From the NCBI GenBank assembly GCA_023091665.1, contig JALJCQ010000012.1, positions 3,348,001 to 3,412,000 of the forward strand: a stretch of 64,000 nucleotides of DNA. The letters are read 5' to 3'. The notes beneath the pieces are model-generated. The model saw only the letters and a list, made by a program, of their open reading frames with translations, had not been told where the DNA came from and made no database searches. The position numbers were made by a program, and so were the translations under genes. Numbering within the stretch: the first letter of the stretch is position 1; each line of letters opens with the position of its first letter. Of this stretch, positions 10,320-20,070 are shown piece by piece. The DNA is from Pythium myriotylum (taxonomy: Eukaryota > Oomycota > Peronosporomycetes > Pythiales > Pythiaceae).

Positions 10320-11060
10320 TGCGATGATTGTAGTTTAAAAGGTGCTTTTCAGGGGCGCAAGAAAATTTGCTGGAGCTTCTACGACTAATTTACTCTAGAA
10401 CTTGCAACATTTTTGGAACTTCACCACCGGTGAGTGCCACACCACCCCTCTTTCGAAGATCAGCCAGTTTGCACCCACATCATTGCCCCAGGCACCGAAT
10501 TATTATGGCACTATCTAGTGATGCACTCATCCGCGATCGGACACATTTCCTAGCGTGTCGTGAAGACGTGTGCTGTGCATTGTGATCTTACATGAAGCCA
10601 TGCAGGGAATTAAGGCCCAGCTCATGTTGCTAGATCGTTGTGCCGTCGTCTTTGACGTGGCATGGGCAAGACAACCCACCTAGACAGATATCAAAGCCTT
10701 GATACTGGCCGAGGCACGTGAGTGTGCAGTTCTGCACGACGTATGCAAGCTCATGAGCCTCCGATTTGGGTAGTGAAAAGAGGCCAAGCAGTAAAATCAA
10801 TACCCATTCAAAGTACTAAGCAAATGAAACGCGTTTTGGGAGCATGTCACAGGAAGAATAGTTGAAGTCCTTTTCGGCCAATAAAACTCTTTTTACGATA
10901 AAACAACTCATCTACTTGGCCGTTTTTTTCGCCGCCACACCGGTTTGGGCAGTTGACACATCCGTGCCATCCACCTCTCGTGCCCCTGGGGCTTTCCCCA
11001 GCCGACTGATTGCCAGGCTCGCCTGCTGTTGTTGACGTCTCGACCATTGGCTCGCACATC
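10320..11060. other. Intergenic, nothing recognised
   Basis: About 740 bases between the kinase stop and the next promoter. Only short frames without family resemblance. Confidence 0.5.
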
Positions 11061-11077
11061 TCATTTCCCAATTTTGC
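11061..11077 (+). promoter_or_regulatory. Oomycete Inr+FPR core promoter
   Basis: TCATTTCCCAATTTTGC is an almost ideal oomycete initiator plus flanking promoter region. It lies 15 bases before the ATG at 11092, which supports that start. Confidence 0.75.
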
Positions 11078-11091
11078 CTCCAGCATCAACG

Positions 11092-12425
11092 ATGGGCCCT
11101 CGCCGCAAGAACGTGCCGACCCTCGAGCCACTCGCGGCACCGCAGAGCGAGCAAGAACGCAAGGAGCGCCAGCGTCTCCACGTCAAACGGACCTACTACA
11201 AGAAATTGGTGGGTGGCAGTTTAGGTTCTCATGATTTTTTATTGTCTGCTTATATGTTTTTATGTCTGATACGACCTAGAATGCGATGCAAGCGCAGCGC
11301 GACCGCGTCCGGCAGCTCGAAGAAGAGTACGCGAGGCTCGTCACGGCCAAGCGCGGGCAAAGCAAGACGTCGTCTACCCAGCCATCATCGCCCGATGTCG
11401 TCTTCCTCGCAGATGAAGACGTTACTACCGAGTCGAGCTACTTTTTTGACACCAATATCTTTGAAGGCGCAAACGCAGAGCCACAAGATACGGGCGCGGG
11501 AGAAAGCGCGAAACATCCTACTCGATCTGTCAGTGAAGTTTCCAACAATGCTGAAATCCTCCCGCGATCAGGCGGTGGGCTGCAGTCGATGCGGGAGATG
11601 TACTTGGAGATCTCGGAGCTAAAAGAGCAACTGCTGGCTGAGAACGAAGCCATGCGCATGGCCATCAACGAGTACGAGCAGTTTGCTCAACGTGTCTCGT
11701 CGTTTATTGAGCTCGAAGAGCTGGATGCTGAAAAAGAAACCACGGCGCCGTATCGCACCGCCGTGCTTCGCGAGCCTATGACGTTGGAGTTCTGCCAGGA
11801 CTTTGCTCGCACAGCATACGCCGAGATGCGCCAATACCGGCTCAGCCAGGGCTTCTTGACCACAGGCGTGAGTGTATTTGGATGGCGCGACAAGCGACTG
11901 CCTGTGGGTGATCGCGTCAAGTTCTCGCTCAAGAAAACGCTGCCCGGACGCAACGCGCTCGCAACTTCGTTGCGCGCATGGACCGTGCTCTCGATGCCCA
12001 AGCCGCTCGAATCGCTGTTCTCGCCGACGTCTAACTGCCGCTTTTCCACAGTTCAGGTAATCGATGATGACAACAAGATCATGTTCCGCCTCATGACCAG
12101 TCCCGATGGCTCGATGCTCGCCAAGACGTTGTTCATGGTCACACGCTTTGCGATCCCGAACGGATATGTGATTTTCATCCAGTCGATCGACCCGAAGCTA
12201 CTCGAGCCGTCCGAGCTGCCTGTCGGCGTCGTCGAAAAATGGGTCGAGCACTCGACGTGGGTCACGTTCGAGGAGGCAGGCGAGGACGGCCAGCACTGCC
12301 GACTCGAGTTCAGCGGCGAGCTCCAGATCAACCCGATTATGCCAGGTATCTGGCTGCTCGAAGTGCTCTTTATCATCCTCCGTTTCGAGGCGAAGCTTAC
12401 GGGCCCCGTCTTTTCACTGTGCTAA
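11092..12425 (+). CDS. Basic/coiled-coil plus START-like protein, copy 2 (2 exons)
   Basis: Exons 11092-11208 and 11280-12425, phase 0, give 420 residues; the intron runs GTGGGT...CTAG. The ATG follows a strong core promoter. Residues 1-39 end in RQRLHVKRTYYKKL, directly continued by NAMQAQRDRVRQLEEEYARL. This gives a basic segment running into leucine heptads. A second coiled coil follows (ELKEQLLAENEAMRMAINEY). The START-like domain begins near residue 200 (EFCQDFARTAYAEMRQ) and ends PVFSLC. Unlike the other three copies there is no second intron before the START-like domain, so that intron appears to have been lost here. Function unknown; a lipid-responsive regulator is an inference from architecture only. 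Confidence 0.85.
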
Positions 12426-13679
12426 CCTAAGCAACCCAACAGCGTCCCAGTGCATTTTCATCCAAGTGAATGAGCAAACCAATCCCATCCTAAAAACTAA
12501 ATAAGTCGAATATAATAATGTCATGAATCGAGTCGTTTCGGTCGCCAAGGCCGAGGCCGTGTTGGCGCAAACACGTCCTTCCGCAATCACGGTCTGATTT
12601 CAGGTCCGCCTGACGTGGACTAACAGGTGCGACGTTGAAGTTCCACTCTTCAGAAAAAATGATTTGGTAAACTCATTTTCGGCTCCAACTCTTCACGCCA
12701 CCTTCTTGTCTCACTTTGTCTCCTCTGCCTCGTGGAGTTCCGGATTCGTCGAACTCGCAACGAGAAGACCGCTCGTACTGTACGTCAGAGTTGCACTGCG
12801 CCACATCCCGCCGTACTGTCTGTCAATTTGGTGTTAAGCTCTTCAATGTATGTACCGGACGCGGCCCGGAAGCGACACGCCTAGATAATTCAGGTGTGCA
12901 CAATCCGAACTCAGGTCTAAATCTGGATTGTGGAGCCACTCGCCGATGCGAAAGGTGACACGTAGTGCTTTCAGCACTGGCCACATCATTTAAGAGTATT
13001 GGCATCAGGCTGCGTGAAAAATGAGTTCTGAGTACCCACCCCCCTGGGAGAAAACGATTTCGCGTCGCACACCGATCGGCTTCGTCACTGCGAGCGTCGC
13101 ATCTTTTATACTAGAAATGAGATCGGAGATGATCCAAGGAAAAACGCCGCGCTTTTCGACGGTCATCAACGAGCGCCTTGGTAGTAGTGGTTTTCTGTCG
13201 ACGTCTTCTTTCCACCGGGTCTCTTCTGTTCCCAACCATCAATCTCGGTGTATGCATATACAGGGTTTTATGTCAACGAGACTTCACGCAATGGCCGACT
13301 CGACTGGCTTTCGAATAGAAAATCGTCGCCTACGAAACGAAGTTTTTCCACGTGGCACGTCAACGACCCGCCACGTATGTACGGACGTCCGTCCCCCCGT
13401 CCCTGGATCTTCTTCCTCTCCTCGATCGCTCCAGTTCGACATTCGCTTTGTCTAGCTTAGTTCCCACCTACCTAAACCAAGCCATTCTCGCCAGCGTCGT
13501 TAGCTCGATCAGATACAGTAGGTTCGGCCCATCTCTCCGCGATCTGAGTTAACAAGTCTAGCAGTTTTAGCCAATCACAACGTCGTCTGTTCTCCGCTTA
13601 AGTACGTCTTCCTTGGAACCCACTATTATAATACTATCCGCTCGGCGCTCCGCCCACCATCTCCAAGAGCCCCGCCCGA
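12426..13679. other. Intergenic, nothing recognised
   Basis: About 1.25 kb between two same-strand paralogues. Frames here (for example from 13021) show no similarity to the surrounding families. Confidence 0.5.
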
Positions 13680-14992
13680 ATGGCCTCGACGCCCTTCAAG
13701 CTCGACGACGGCGCGCTGCCGGCGCTCGAGCCGCTCCACGCGCGGCTCACGGACGCCGAGAAGCGCGAGCGCCAGCGGCTCCACGTCAAGCGCTCCTACT
13801 ACCGCAAATTGGTGCGCGCCCTGTCTCTTGGTTTCCGGCACCGCCGAGGAGCTCCGCTGACTCTCTGGGGTCCCGTGTCCATGGTTAGAACTTGATGCAG
13901 TCGCTGCGCGACGACGTGCGCCAGCTCGAGCAAGAGTACGACCGCCTGCTGGCCGAGAAGGCCAAGCGCGACGTGCAGAACAGTCCGCAGTCGCCCAGTA
14001 CAGCCATTCTGCCGCATTCACTTGACGGCCGACCGCTCCACGAACTCTATGACGAGATCCGCAAGGCCGAGCACCACCTGCGCGTGCAGAACGAGGCGCT
14101 GCGCGTCGCGCTCGCCGAACACGAACGAGCCTCGCAGCAGATGCGCGCGCTCATGCTCGAGGCCGACTTCCAAGAAGAACAGGCACGTGCTTGGACAATT
14201 TTTTTTATATTCATTATTTTTTTGGGGGCGCGGTTTAACACGGACGACTCTTTTTATTTTTAGGTGCTCACGAATTCACAATCGCCGAATAAAATCCAGC
14301 CACGCGAGCTATTCCCGATCGTACAGCTTCGAGCGCCGATCACTGCCGACATCTGCCGCGAGATTGGGCGGAGAACGTTCGAGGAAATGCAGTCTTTCCG
14401 TGAAAGCCACGGATTCTTGTCCACAGGGGTGAGCGTGTTTGGGTGGCGAGACAAACGCATCTTCGAAGGCAACCGAGTCAAGTACTCGATGAAGAAACTA
14501 TTCCACGGCATCACGCCGTTCGATCTCTCGCTGCGAGGCTGGTCGGTCGTGACCTCAAATCAACTGCTGCGAGGGCTGTATTCGTCGAGTCTCAACGTCC
14601 GCGTCTGGCTTGTTCAACGGGTCGACGACGACAACGAGATTCGGTTTCGCACAATGTCGAGTCCCGACGGCCAGCTGATCATCAAGACGCTATTCTTGGC
14701 GACGCGGTTCGAGGCTCCCTGCGGCTACGTGTATATTCTACGATCGCTCGACCCAAAAGATTGGCTAGTTCCCTACCAAAACCCTCCGGGCGTACGCGAG
14801 CAATGGGTCCACTACTACAACTGGGCTATCTTCGAACCGGTCGGCGACCACGGCGAGCACTGCTATCTCGACTTTGGCGGCGAGACGCTGTGTACAGACC
14901 TCGCGGGGCCTGCCACGTGGATGGTCGAAGTGCTCGCGGTGGTGCTTCGGTGGGAGAGCTTTGCCGTGGGGCCCGTCTTCACGATATGCTGA
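13680..14992 (+). CDS. Basic/coiled-coil plus START-like protein, copy 3 (3 exons, GC-AG intron)
   Basis: Exons 13680-13811, 13889-14182 and 14264-14992 give 384 residues. Intron 1 is GTGCGC...TTAG. For intron 2 the only donor that keeps the family frame is CAG|GCACGT at 14183, paired with TTTTTAG at 14263: a GC-AG intron. The nearby GT (in CACGTGC) would shift the frame and hit a stop at once. The hallmark RQRLHVKRSYYRKL is joined to NLMQSLRDDVRQLEQEY, then a second coiled coil and the START-like domain (ADICREIGRRTFEEMQ ... PVFTIC). It has the shortest N-terminus of the four. The intron position (Gln|Val here, Glu|Val in copy 4) is conserved. Confidence 0.83.
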
Positions 14993-15364
14993 CGGAGGCC
15001 AAGCCACGAGAAAAGAAAAGAACAAAACCAAAACAAAGCCACACGCAACCCCGACTGAAACTGAATTATAATAAAATTGGTCGAAATTAATCTCCACCTC
15101 GCGAGCTCGTCGGGCGAGCCGGCCGGACCACTCAATCGATCTCGTGGTGACGGATCTCGTTGATGCTGTGTCGCGAGCTTTTTTTTTTTCTCTGCGAGAG
15201 TTGTCCTTCCTTGGGCGTCAGAAAGTCAGGCGTCGCAGACGAGTCGGCTTTGCTTCCTCCAGAAAAAAGAGTCCGCATTTCCACCAATCGCATCCGTTGT
15301 TATCCACTTCTTCCTGCCGTCTCATTGGCTGATATTCGAAGTGAGACCAAACTCTGGTCGGAAC

Positions 15365-15417
<53 letters not shown>

Positions 15418-15600
15418 CTGCCTCGCTCGCTCGCTCGCCTGCCTCGCTCTCTCATCAAGGTGACCGGGGCCAGCAAAGCAAAGCAACGAGAAAGCGTGTC
15501 GAGAGCCTCACGGGCTCGCCACGTTGCCTCGCTGCGCTCCTGAGCAGCTACTTCGAACCACCGAAAAACGCGAGTCGCGCGTTGCGAGCAAAGAGCGAGC
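14993..15600. other. Intergenic, with microsatellite
   Basis: 5' region of the next START-like gene. It holds the CT microsatellite described separately and a T-rich tract near 15180. No gene seen. Confidence 0.5.
15372..15415. repeat. (TC)n microsatellite
   Basis: About 22 uninterrupted TC units, roughly 190 bases before the ATG at 15601, followed by CTCGCTCGCTCGC-type imperfect repeats. It creates a spurious Ser-Leu frame. Confidence 0.95.
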
Positions 15601-16994
15601 ATGGCCCGAGGAGACGACGGCGACGCGCTGCCCAAACTCGCGCCGCTCGCGGCCCCGCTGGCCGCGCTCTCCAAGGACGAGATGCGCGAGCGCCAGCGGC
15701 TCCACGTCAAGCGTACGTACTACCGCAAGCTGGTACGTATCGAATCGACTCGGTAGCCTTTAAAGAAGAAGAGCTAACTGCTGTTCTTGCTCTTGGTCGT
15801 GATTGGTACTTTTTGGCGCGGTTTTGGTGGCTCGCCGACGAGTAGAACGTGCTCCAGACGCTGCGCGATGAAGTCGTCAAGCTCGAGAAGCAGTACGACG
15901 CGCTCGTGTCCAAGCAGCGAGAGACCGAGAAAGGCGTCGCCAAGCTCTGCGCCAACGCCAACGCCAGCGGCGACTTGGGCTCCGAGTCGCCCACGTTTGT
16001 GGAGCTCGTGCCGACGCAGGCTAACGCGTCGAGACCGCAGAGCGTCTGGGCCATGCAGGAGCTGTACACGCAGATCTCGCAGGTCAAGGAGCACCTGCGC
16101 GCGCAGAACGACGCCATGGCCAAGGCCGTCGCCGAGTACACGCGCTTTGCGCAGAAAATGAAGTCCTGGATCGAGCTCGACGAGCTGGCCTCCAGCTCAA
16201 GCGGCGACGAGGTGAGCTCAACGATGAAACCTCTACACTCAGATACCCTCTCGGCCGTGTCACTGAACAGAGCGTTGAATATGCTGCCCTAGGTCGGTCC
16301 CGTGGACTCGACGCAGCGCACGACCCACCGCCTGGCGGCACCAATCAGCGTCGACGTCTGCCACCAAGTCGCGCGCCAGACTTACGAAGACATGCAGCGG
16401 TTCCGCAAGAACAACTCGTTTCTGTCCACGGGCGTGAGCATCTTCGGCTGGCGAGACAAGCGAGTGCGCAATGGAGACCGCGTCAAGTTTTCGCTCAAGA
16501 AGATCTTCCACGGTATCACGCCGGCCGAGCTCTGCTTCCGCAGCTGGGGCGTACTCGCGTCTTCCAAGCGTCTTCCGTCTCTCTACTCCAAGTCGATCAA
16601 TATGAAAATGCTGACGCTGCAGCGAGTGGACGACGACAACGAGGTCATGCTCCGCATCATGACGAGTCCAGACGGACGCGTGCAGGTCAAGTCGCTCTTC
16701 CTCGTCTCGCGGTTCCGGATCCCCGACGGCTACGTAACCCTGTGCCATTCACTCGACCGCAGCTTTCTCGCTCCATACAAAACGCCGCCGGGCGTCATGG
16801 AGCAATGGATCGATTACTACACGTGGATCACGTTTGAAGAGTTTGGGGAGCAGAGGCAGCACTGTGTGTTGGACTTCGGCGGCGAAGTGCAGAGCAACCC
16901 GGTCTTGGGCTCAGACATGTGGATGCTCGAAGTGCTGCTCATCGCTCTGCGGTGGGAGACACAAGTTTATGGGCCTATATTTTCCATATGCTAG
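15601..16994 (+). CDS. Basic/coiled-coil plus START-like protein, copy 4 (3 exons)
   Basis: Exons 15601-15732, 15846-16211 and 16293-16994 give 399 residues; both introns are GT-AG and phase 0. The N-terminus is Ala/Pro/Leu-rich and ends RQRLHVKRTYYRKL, continued by NVLQTLRDEVVKLEKQYDAL. A second coiled coil (QISQVKEHLRAQNDAMAKAV) precedes the START-like domain (VDVCHQVARQTYEDMQRF ... PIFSIC). Exon junctions are identical in position to copies 1 and 3. The four copies share the block STGVSxFGWRDKR in the START-like domain, probably a family signature. The gene ends just outside the right arm of the inverted duplication. Confidence 0.86.
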
Positions 16995-17085
16995 CCGTAT
17001 GAGTTGGTTATCTATGTTCAACACCGGTTCACCTCAATCTGTTCACAATTCCGGGACGAGAAAGTACAGAACAGCCTGTATCAGA

Positions 17086-17114
17086 CTACATGTCCTCCAA
17101 GAGGAAGGCTCGTC
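17086..17114 (-). pseudogene. 29-base relic of an LRR gene 3' end
   Basis: Read on the minus strand, this stretch is almost identical to the last codons and stop of the LRR gene that ends at 20071 (AFLLED plus stop). It sits exactly where the right arm of the inverted duplication loses similarity to the left arm, so it marks a rearrangement junction. Confidence 0.65.
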
Positions 17115-17513
17115 ATGTACGAGTTCAACATGGCGATTTACACGAGCAAAAATTAGAACATTGCCACAGAACTGAAGAACGCTGGGCGAGTTTTCGTACT
17201 CGAAACTTGAACGCCATTCCTGATCTGTGAATCTCAGGTTTGAATCACTTGCAGCATGTTCAAGTCTCTGATTACGATCTCGTGGAGAGCAAAGCCCAAC
17301 CCATGAGGGTTCCTGTTGACACTGAGCAGGTTATGATGAAAGCACTCCGAGCGTCGTCCTTTTACAACAGCTCCTGACACCGACAAAAAGTAGCAAATAG
17401 CGCATTCGAGTAGGTCACAAAACAGTCGATATACCTGGAATCCAAATGAGGGATTCGTCACTTCGACTCTAAACGGGCGCCAAAAAGAGCCGATGAAATT
17501 TCTCGACGTGAAA

Positions 17514-19604
17514 TTACACTTGCTTGTGAAGTGCTCGAAGAAGCGCTGTAGTCCGCCACAATCGTAGGTCATCTTCGTAGGCGAGGGGGTACACCAACGG
17601 CCATACTTCAGCTTCATCGCAAGAGCAATCAATCGCAAAGAGCGGGCTAGTTAACAAATCTTCGACGTGTTCACAGACAGGGGAACAGCCAAGTTGGACG
17701 TCCACTACTTGAACGTAAGTGTCTTGAGATGCGGTGAGCGATGAGTTTCGCAACATCCACTTTGGCAGCTTCAGAAGACCGGAGGACTTCAGTCGAATTC
17801 GATACAGCAAATCAAAGGAGCCAATTGAATTGGGAAGAGCAGACAATGGGTTCCCGCTTAGCGACAGCGAGCCAAACGCTTGGTCCTCAAGAAGATTGTC
17901 CGGAATGGATGCGATCCGGTTTCCTGATAGCGACACTCGCTGAATTCTCACACCCAACAGCTCGGAGGGAAAATGGAAAATTGCGGGACTCGCCTCGAGC
18001 ACAAAGAATATAAGGTAACGCCACTTGGGATTGATTGAGACCGGCAGCGCACTCAGGTTTGTCACGCAAAACTCGATATCGACCAGCGTCGAGGGCATTT
18101 CATCCGACAGAAGGCCCTCTGGTACAACACCGCCTGAAAAATTTGTGCGCACCACGTAAACGAGAGCCAATGACGGGTGGTGACTCTGAGATAAGGAGGC
18201 GTCACCTGTCCATTCACGCACTGTGGAATTGTAGATCTGCAGCATCTGCAATTCGGGAAAATCACGGATTCGTCTGGGAATGTGTAGGTCAGGACAACTT
18301 GAGAGGACGAGCGCACGCAGCTTCGTTTGATCAATACCAGTAAGCGCTTGTGTCACATCCACTGCTTTACCACCGTGACCCGATACGGCACAGTTAATCT
18401 CCATAACAGCGCAGTGATAGGTTGTTGACATCCAAGGTCGAAGGTTCAGATAACAACCCACTTTGTTGCTGCTGTTCGCCACCACCGTTGAACAGATGTG
18501 AATAACTGCGATACTCAGTCCCCAAAAGAGGAGAATGCAGTCGATGATGCCATGAAGCCTCATCGTCCAAGATCGTTTCTTTCCGCTATGAATTGAAGTC
18601 TCAACATCTTCGTCACGTCGAATCTTCTGCATCTGGCTCTGAACGGGGAACGGTAAAGGAGCGACAGATATTGGTCGGGGCGAGGATGGTCGTGTCTCGA
18701 AACATCTCGACACAGTCCGGAGCGAAATCAAGACTGACAGACACGGAAGAAACTTCGTGACCAGATCAAGTGCATCAAGTGGGAATACCTGCTGATTCTC
18801 GGCGACGGCATTGATGTACCAAGTGTCTTCGTAGTACAATGTTATGGGAGAATCACCATATCCTGGATCAAACGCACGCGCGTAGGGGGCGAAGATCGCC
18901 AAAGGGAATACCGTGAGCGCCACGAAGTCGAGCACAGTGTCCAGACTACGAGACAAAACACGATGCAGAACAAACCGGTTACCGGCGAAAAAATGGACCA
19001 GCGGAGTACTCCAGCAGCTGGACACGATCACGAGTGCGTACATGCGGTTAATCCAGATTGTAGGGACGAGGTGACTCAGCTTCCAGGCCTGGTAAGTTTG
19101 AGCCGCGTTCTCGACAATCTCCACAACACGATGCACCGTCTCAAAATAAGCACCTTCGATTCCAAACAGGCCTCTCCGCCCAAAGACACGGAAGAACGGA
19201 GATGCTGCGTGTCTGATACGACAGCGGGCTCCTCGCGATGCAGCGAGACGTGTCTTTAAGAGGTATGCAGCCGGGCTTCTCGATCGGAACGAAAGCTGTC
19301 GATCCGAAACAGAGTTTCGTAGTATCGTAGCGATGAGCACGACGTGCAAGATCCCGACAATTGAATACAGCGCGATGACCCACGGGAAGAAGCTAATCAC
19401 GTGGCTTCCTAACAGCTCGAGTAAATCGTCCTGATCTGCTCGCAGAATGTAGTAGTGCAGATAGGCCACCGCGAAGGCAAAGGCCCCGGATAGCGCGTGG
19501 AGCGTCACGATAACAGCCCACACGCACGCGAACGGCCTCGGCGCCAGCTTGACCACGCAAACCAGGCCTCGGCGAGGACTCGGCTCGGGATGAACGGTCG
19601 CCAT
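17514..19604 (-). CDS. Polytopic LRR membrane protein, copy B'
   Basis: The 696-residue inverted twin of the gene at 1033-3123, with the same start choice (ATG at 19604; the longer frame starts with TTG). Only three base differences are visible between the twins: two silent, and one changing the final Met to Val. About six predicted membrane spans precede the LRR region and the Cys-containing tail. Its 3' flank differs from the twin's by substitutions and indels, which contrasts with the nearly perfect coding part. Confidence 0.85.
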   Translation of the reverse strand: MATVHPEPSPRRGLVCVVKLAPRPFACVWAVIVTLHALSGAFAFAVAYLHYYILRADQDDLLELLGSHVISFFPWVIALYSIVGILHVVLIATILRNSVSDRQLSFRSRSPAAYLLKTRLAASRGARCRIRHAASPFFRVFGRRGLFGIEGAYFETVHRVVEIVENAAQTYQAWKLSHLVPTIWINRMYALVIVSSCWSTPLVHFFAGNRFVLHRVLSRSLDTVLDFVALTVFPLAIFAPYARAFDPGYGDSPITLYYEDTWYINAVAENQQVFPLDALDLVTKFLPCLSVLISLRTVSRCFETRPSSPRPISVAPLPFPVQSQMQKIRRDEDVETSIHSGKKRSWTMRLHGIIDCILLFWGLSIAVIHICSTVVANSSNKVGCYLNLRPWMSTTYHCAVMEINCAVSGHGGKAVDVTQALTGIDQTKLRALVLSSCPDLHIPRRIRDFPELQMLQIYNSTVREWTGDASLSQSHHPSLALVYVVRTNFSGGVVPEGLLSDEMPSTLVDIEFCVTNLSALPVSINPKWRYLIFFVLEASPAIFHFPSELLGVRIQRVSLSGNRIASIPDNLLEDQAFGSLSLSGNPLSALPNSIGSFDLLYRIRLKSSGLLKLPKWMLRNSSLTASQDTYVQVVDVQLGCSPVCEHVEDLLTSPLFAIDCSCDEAEVWPLVYPLAYEDDLRLWRTTALLRALHKQV

Positions 19605-20070
19605 TTCCCACTGAGGGGCTTCTGTGATCTCTCGTCGCGCGCGTCTTCCTCCCCCAAAATAGATCAATTCAATATCTTGGCTGTCTCACCACTAGAGCAT
19701 GGTCGATTGGGTCGCCGCGAGCCTCGTCGCCGTGGCGCTTGCGCGACAGTCGAGACGAGTTGACGACGTGGCGTTTGGTCGCACTGAGGGGCATACACAA
19801 CGCCCGACGCGCAGAAAAAGGTGTCAGAAGATGCGCGAGACGCACTTTCATGTGGTGGCGAAGCGAGAGGCCGAGAGCGGCAGCAGCGGCGGCGAGAGAG
19901 CGCGGCAAAGTCGAGACTCGCGACGTCCATACTGCATTTTGGAGGGATTTTCAAGCAATGGGATCGGTTTTAAAAGAGGTTAGTCGATTTGATTCTATTA
20001 AAACCGATACGGATTTTAAACTCACTTCCAATTAGACCCGGTCGAATAGTATTCTATTAGAACCGAATGG
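19605..20070. other. Intergenic within the right arm
   Basis: Inverse copy of 567-1032. Contains the TCGGTTYTAATAGAAT-type repeats on the minus strand. No gene. Confidence 0.5.

Noticed and set aside
15160..15543. Frame with a Ser-Leu repeat
   Set aside because: Produced by the (TC)n microsatellite; no similarity to neighbours.
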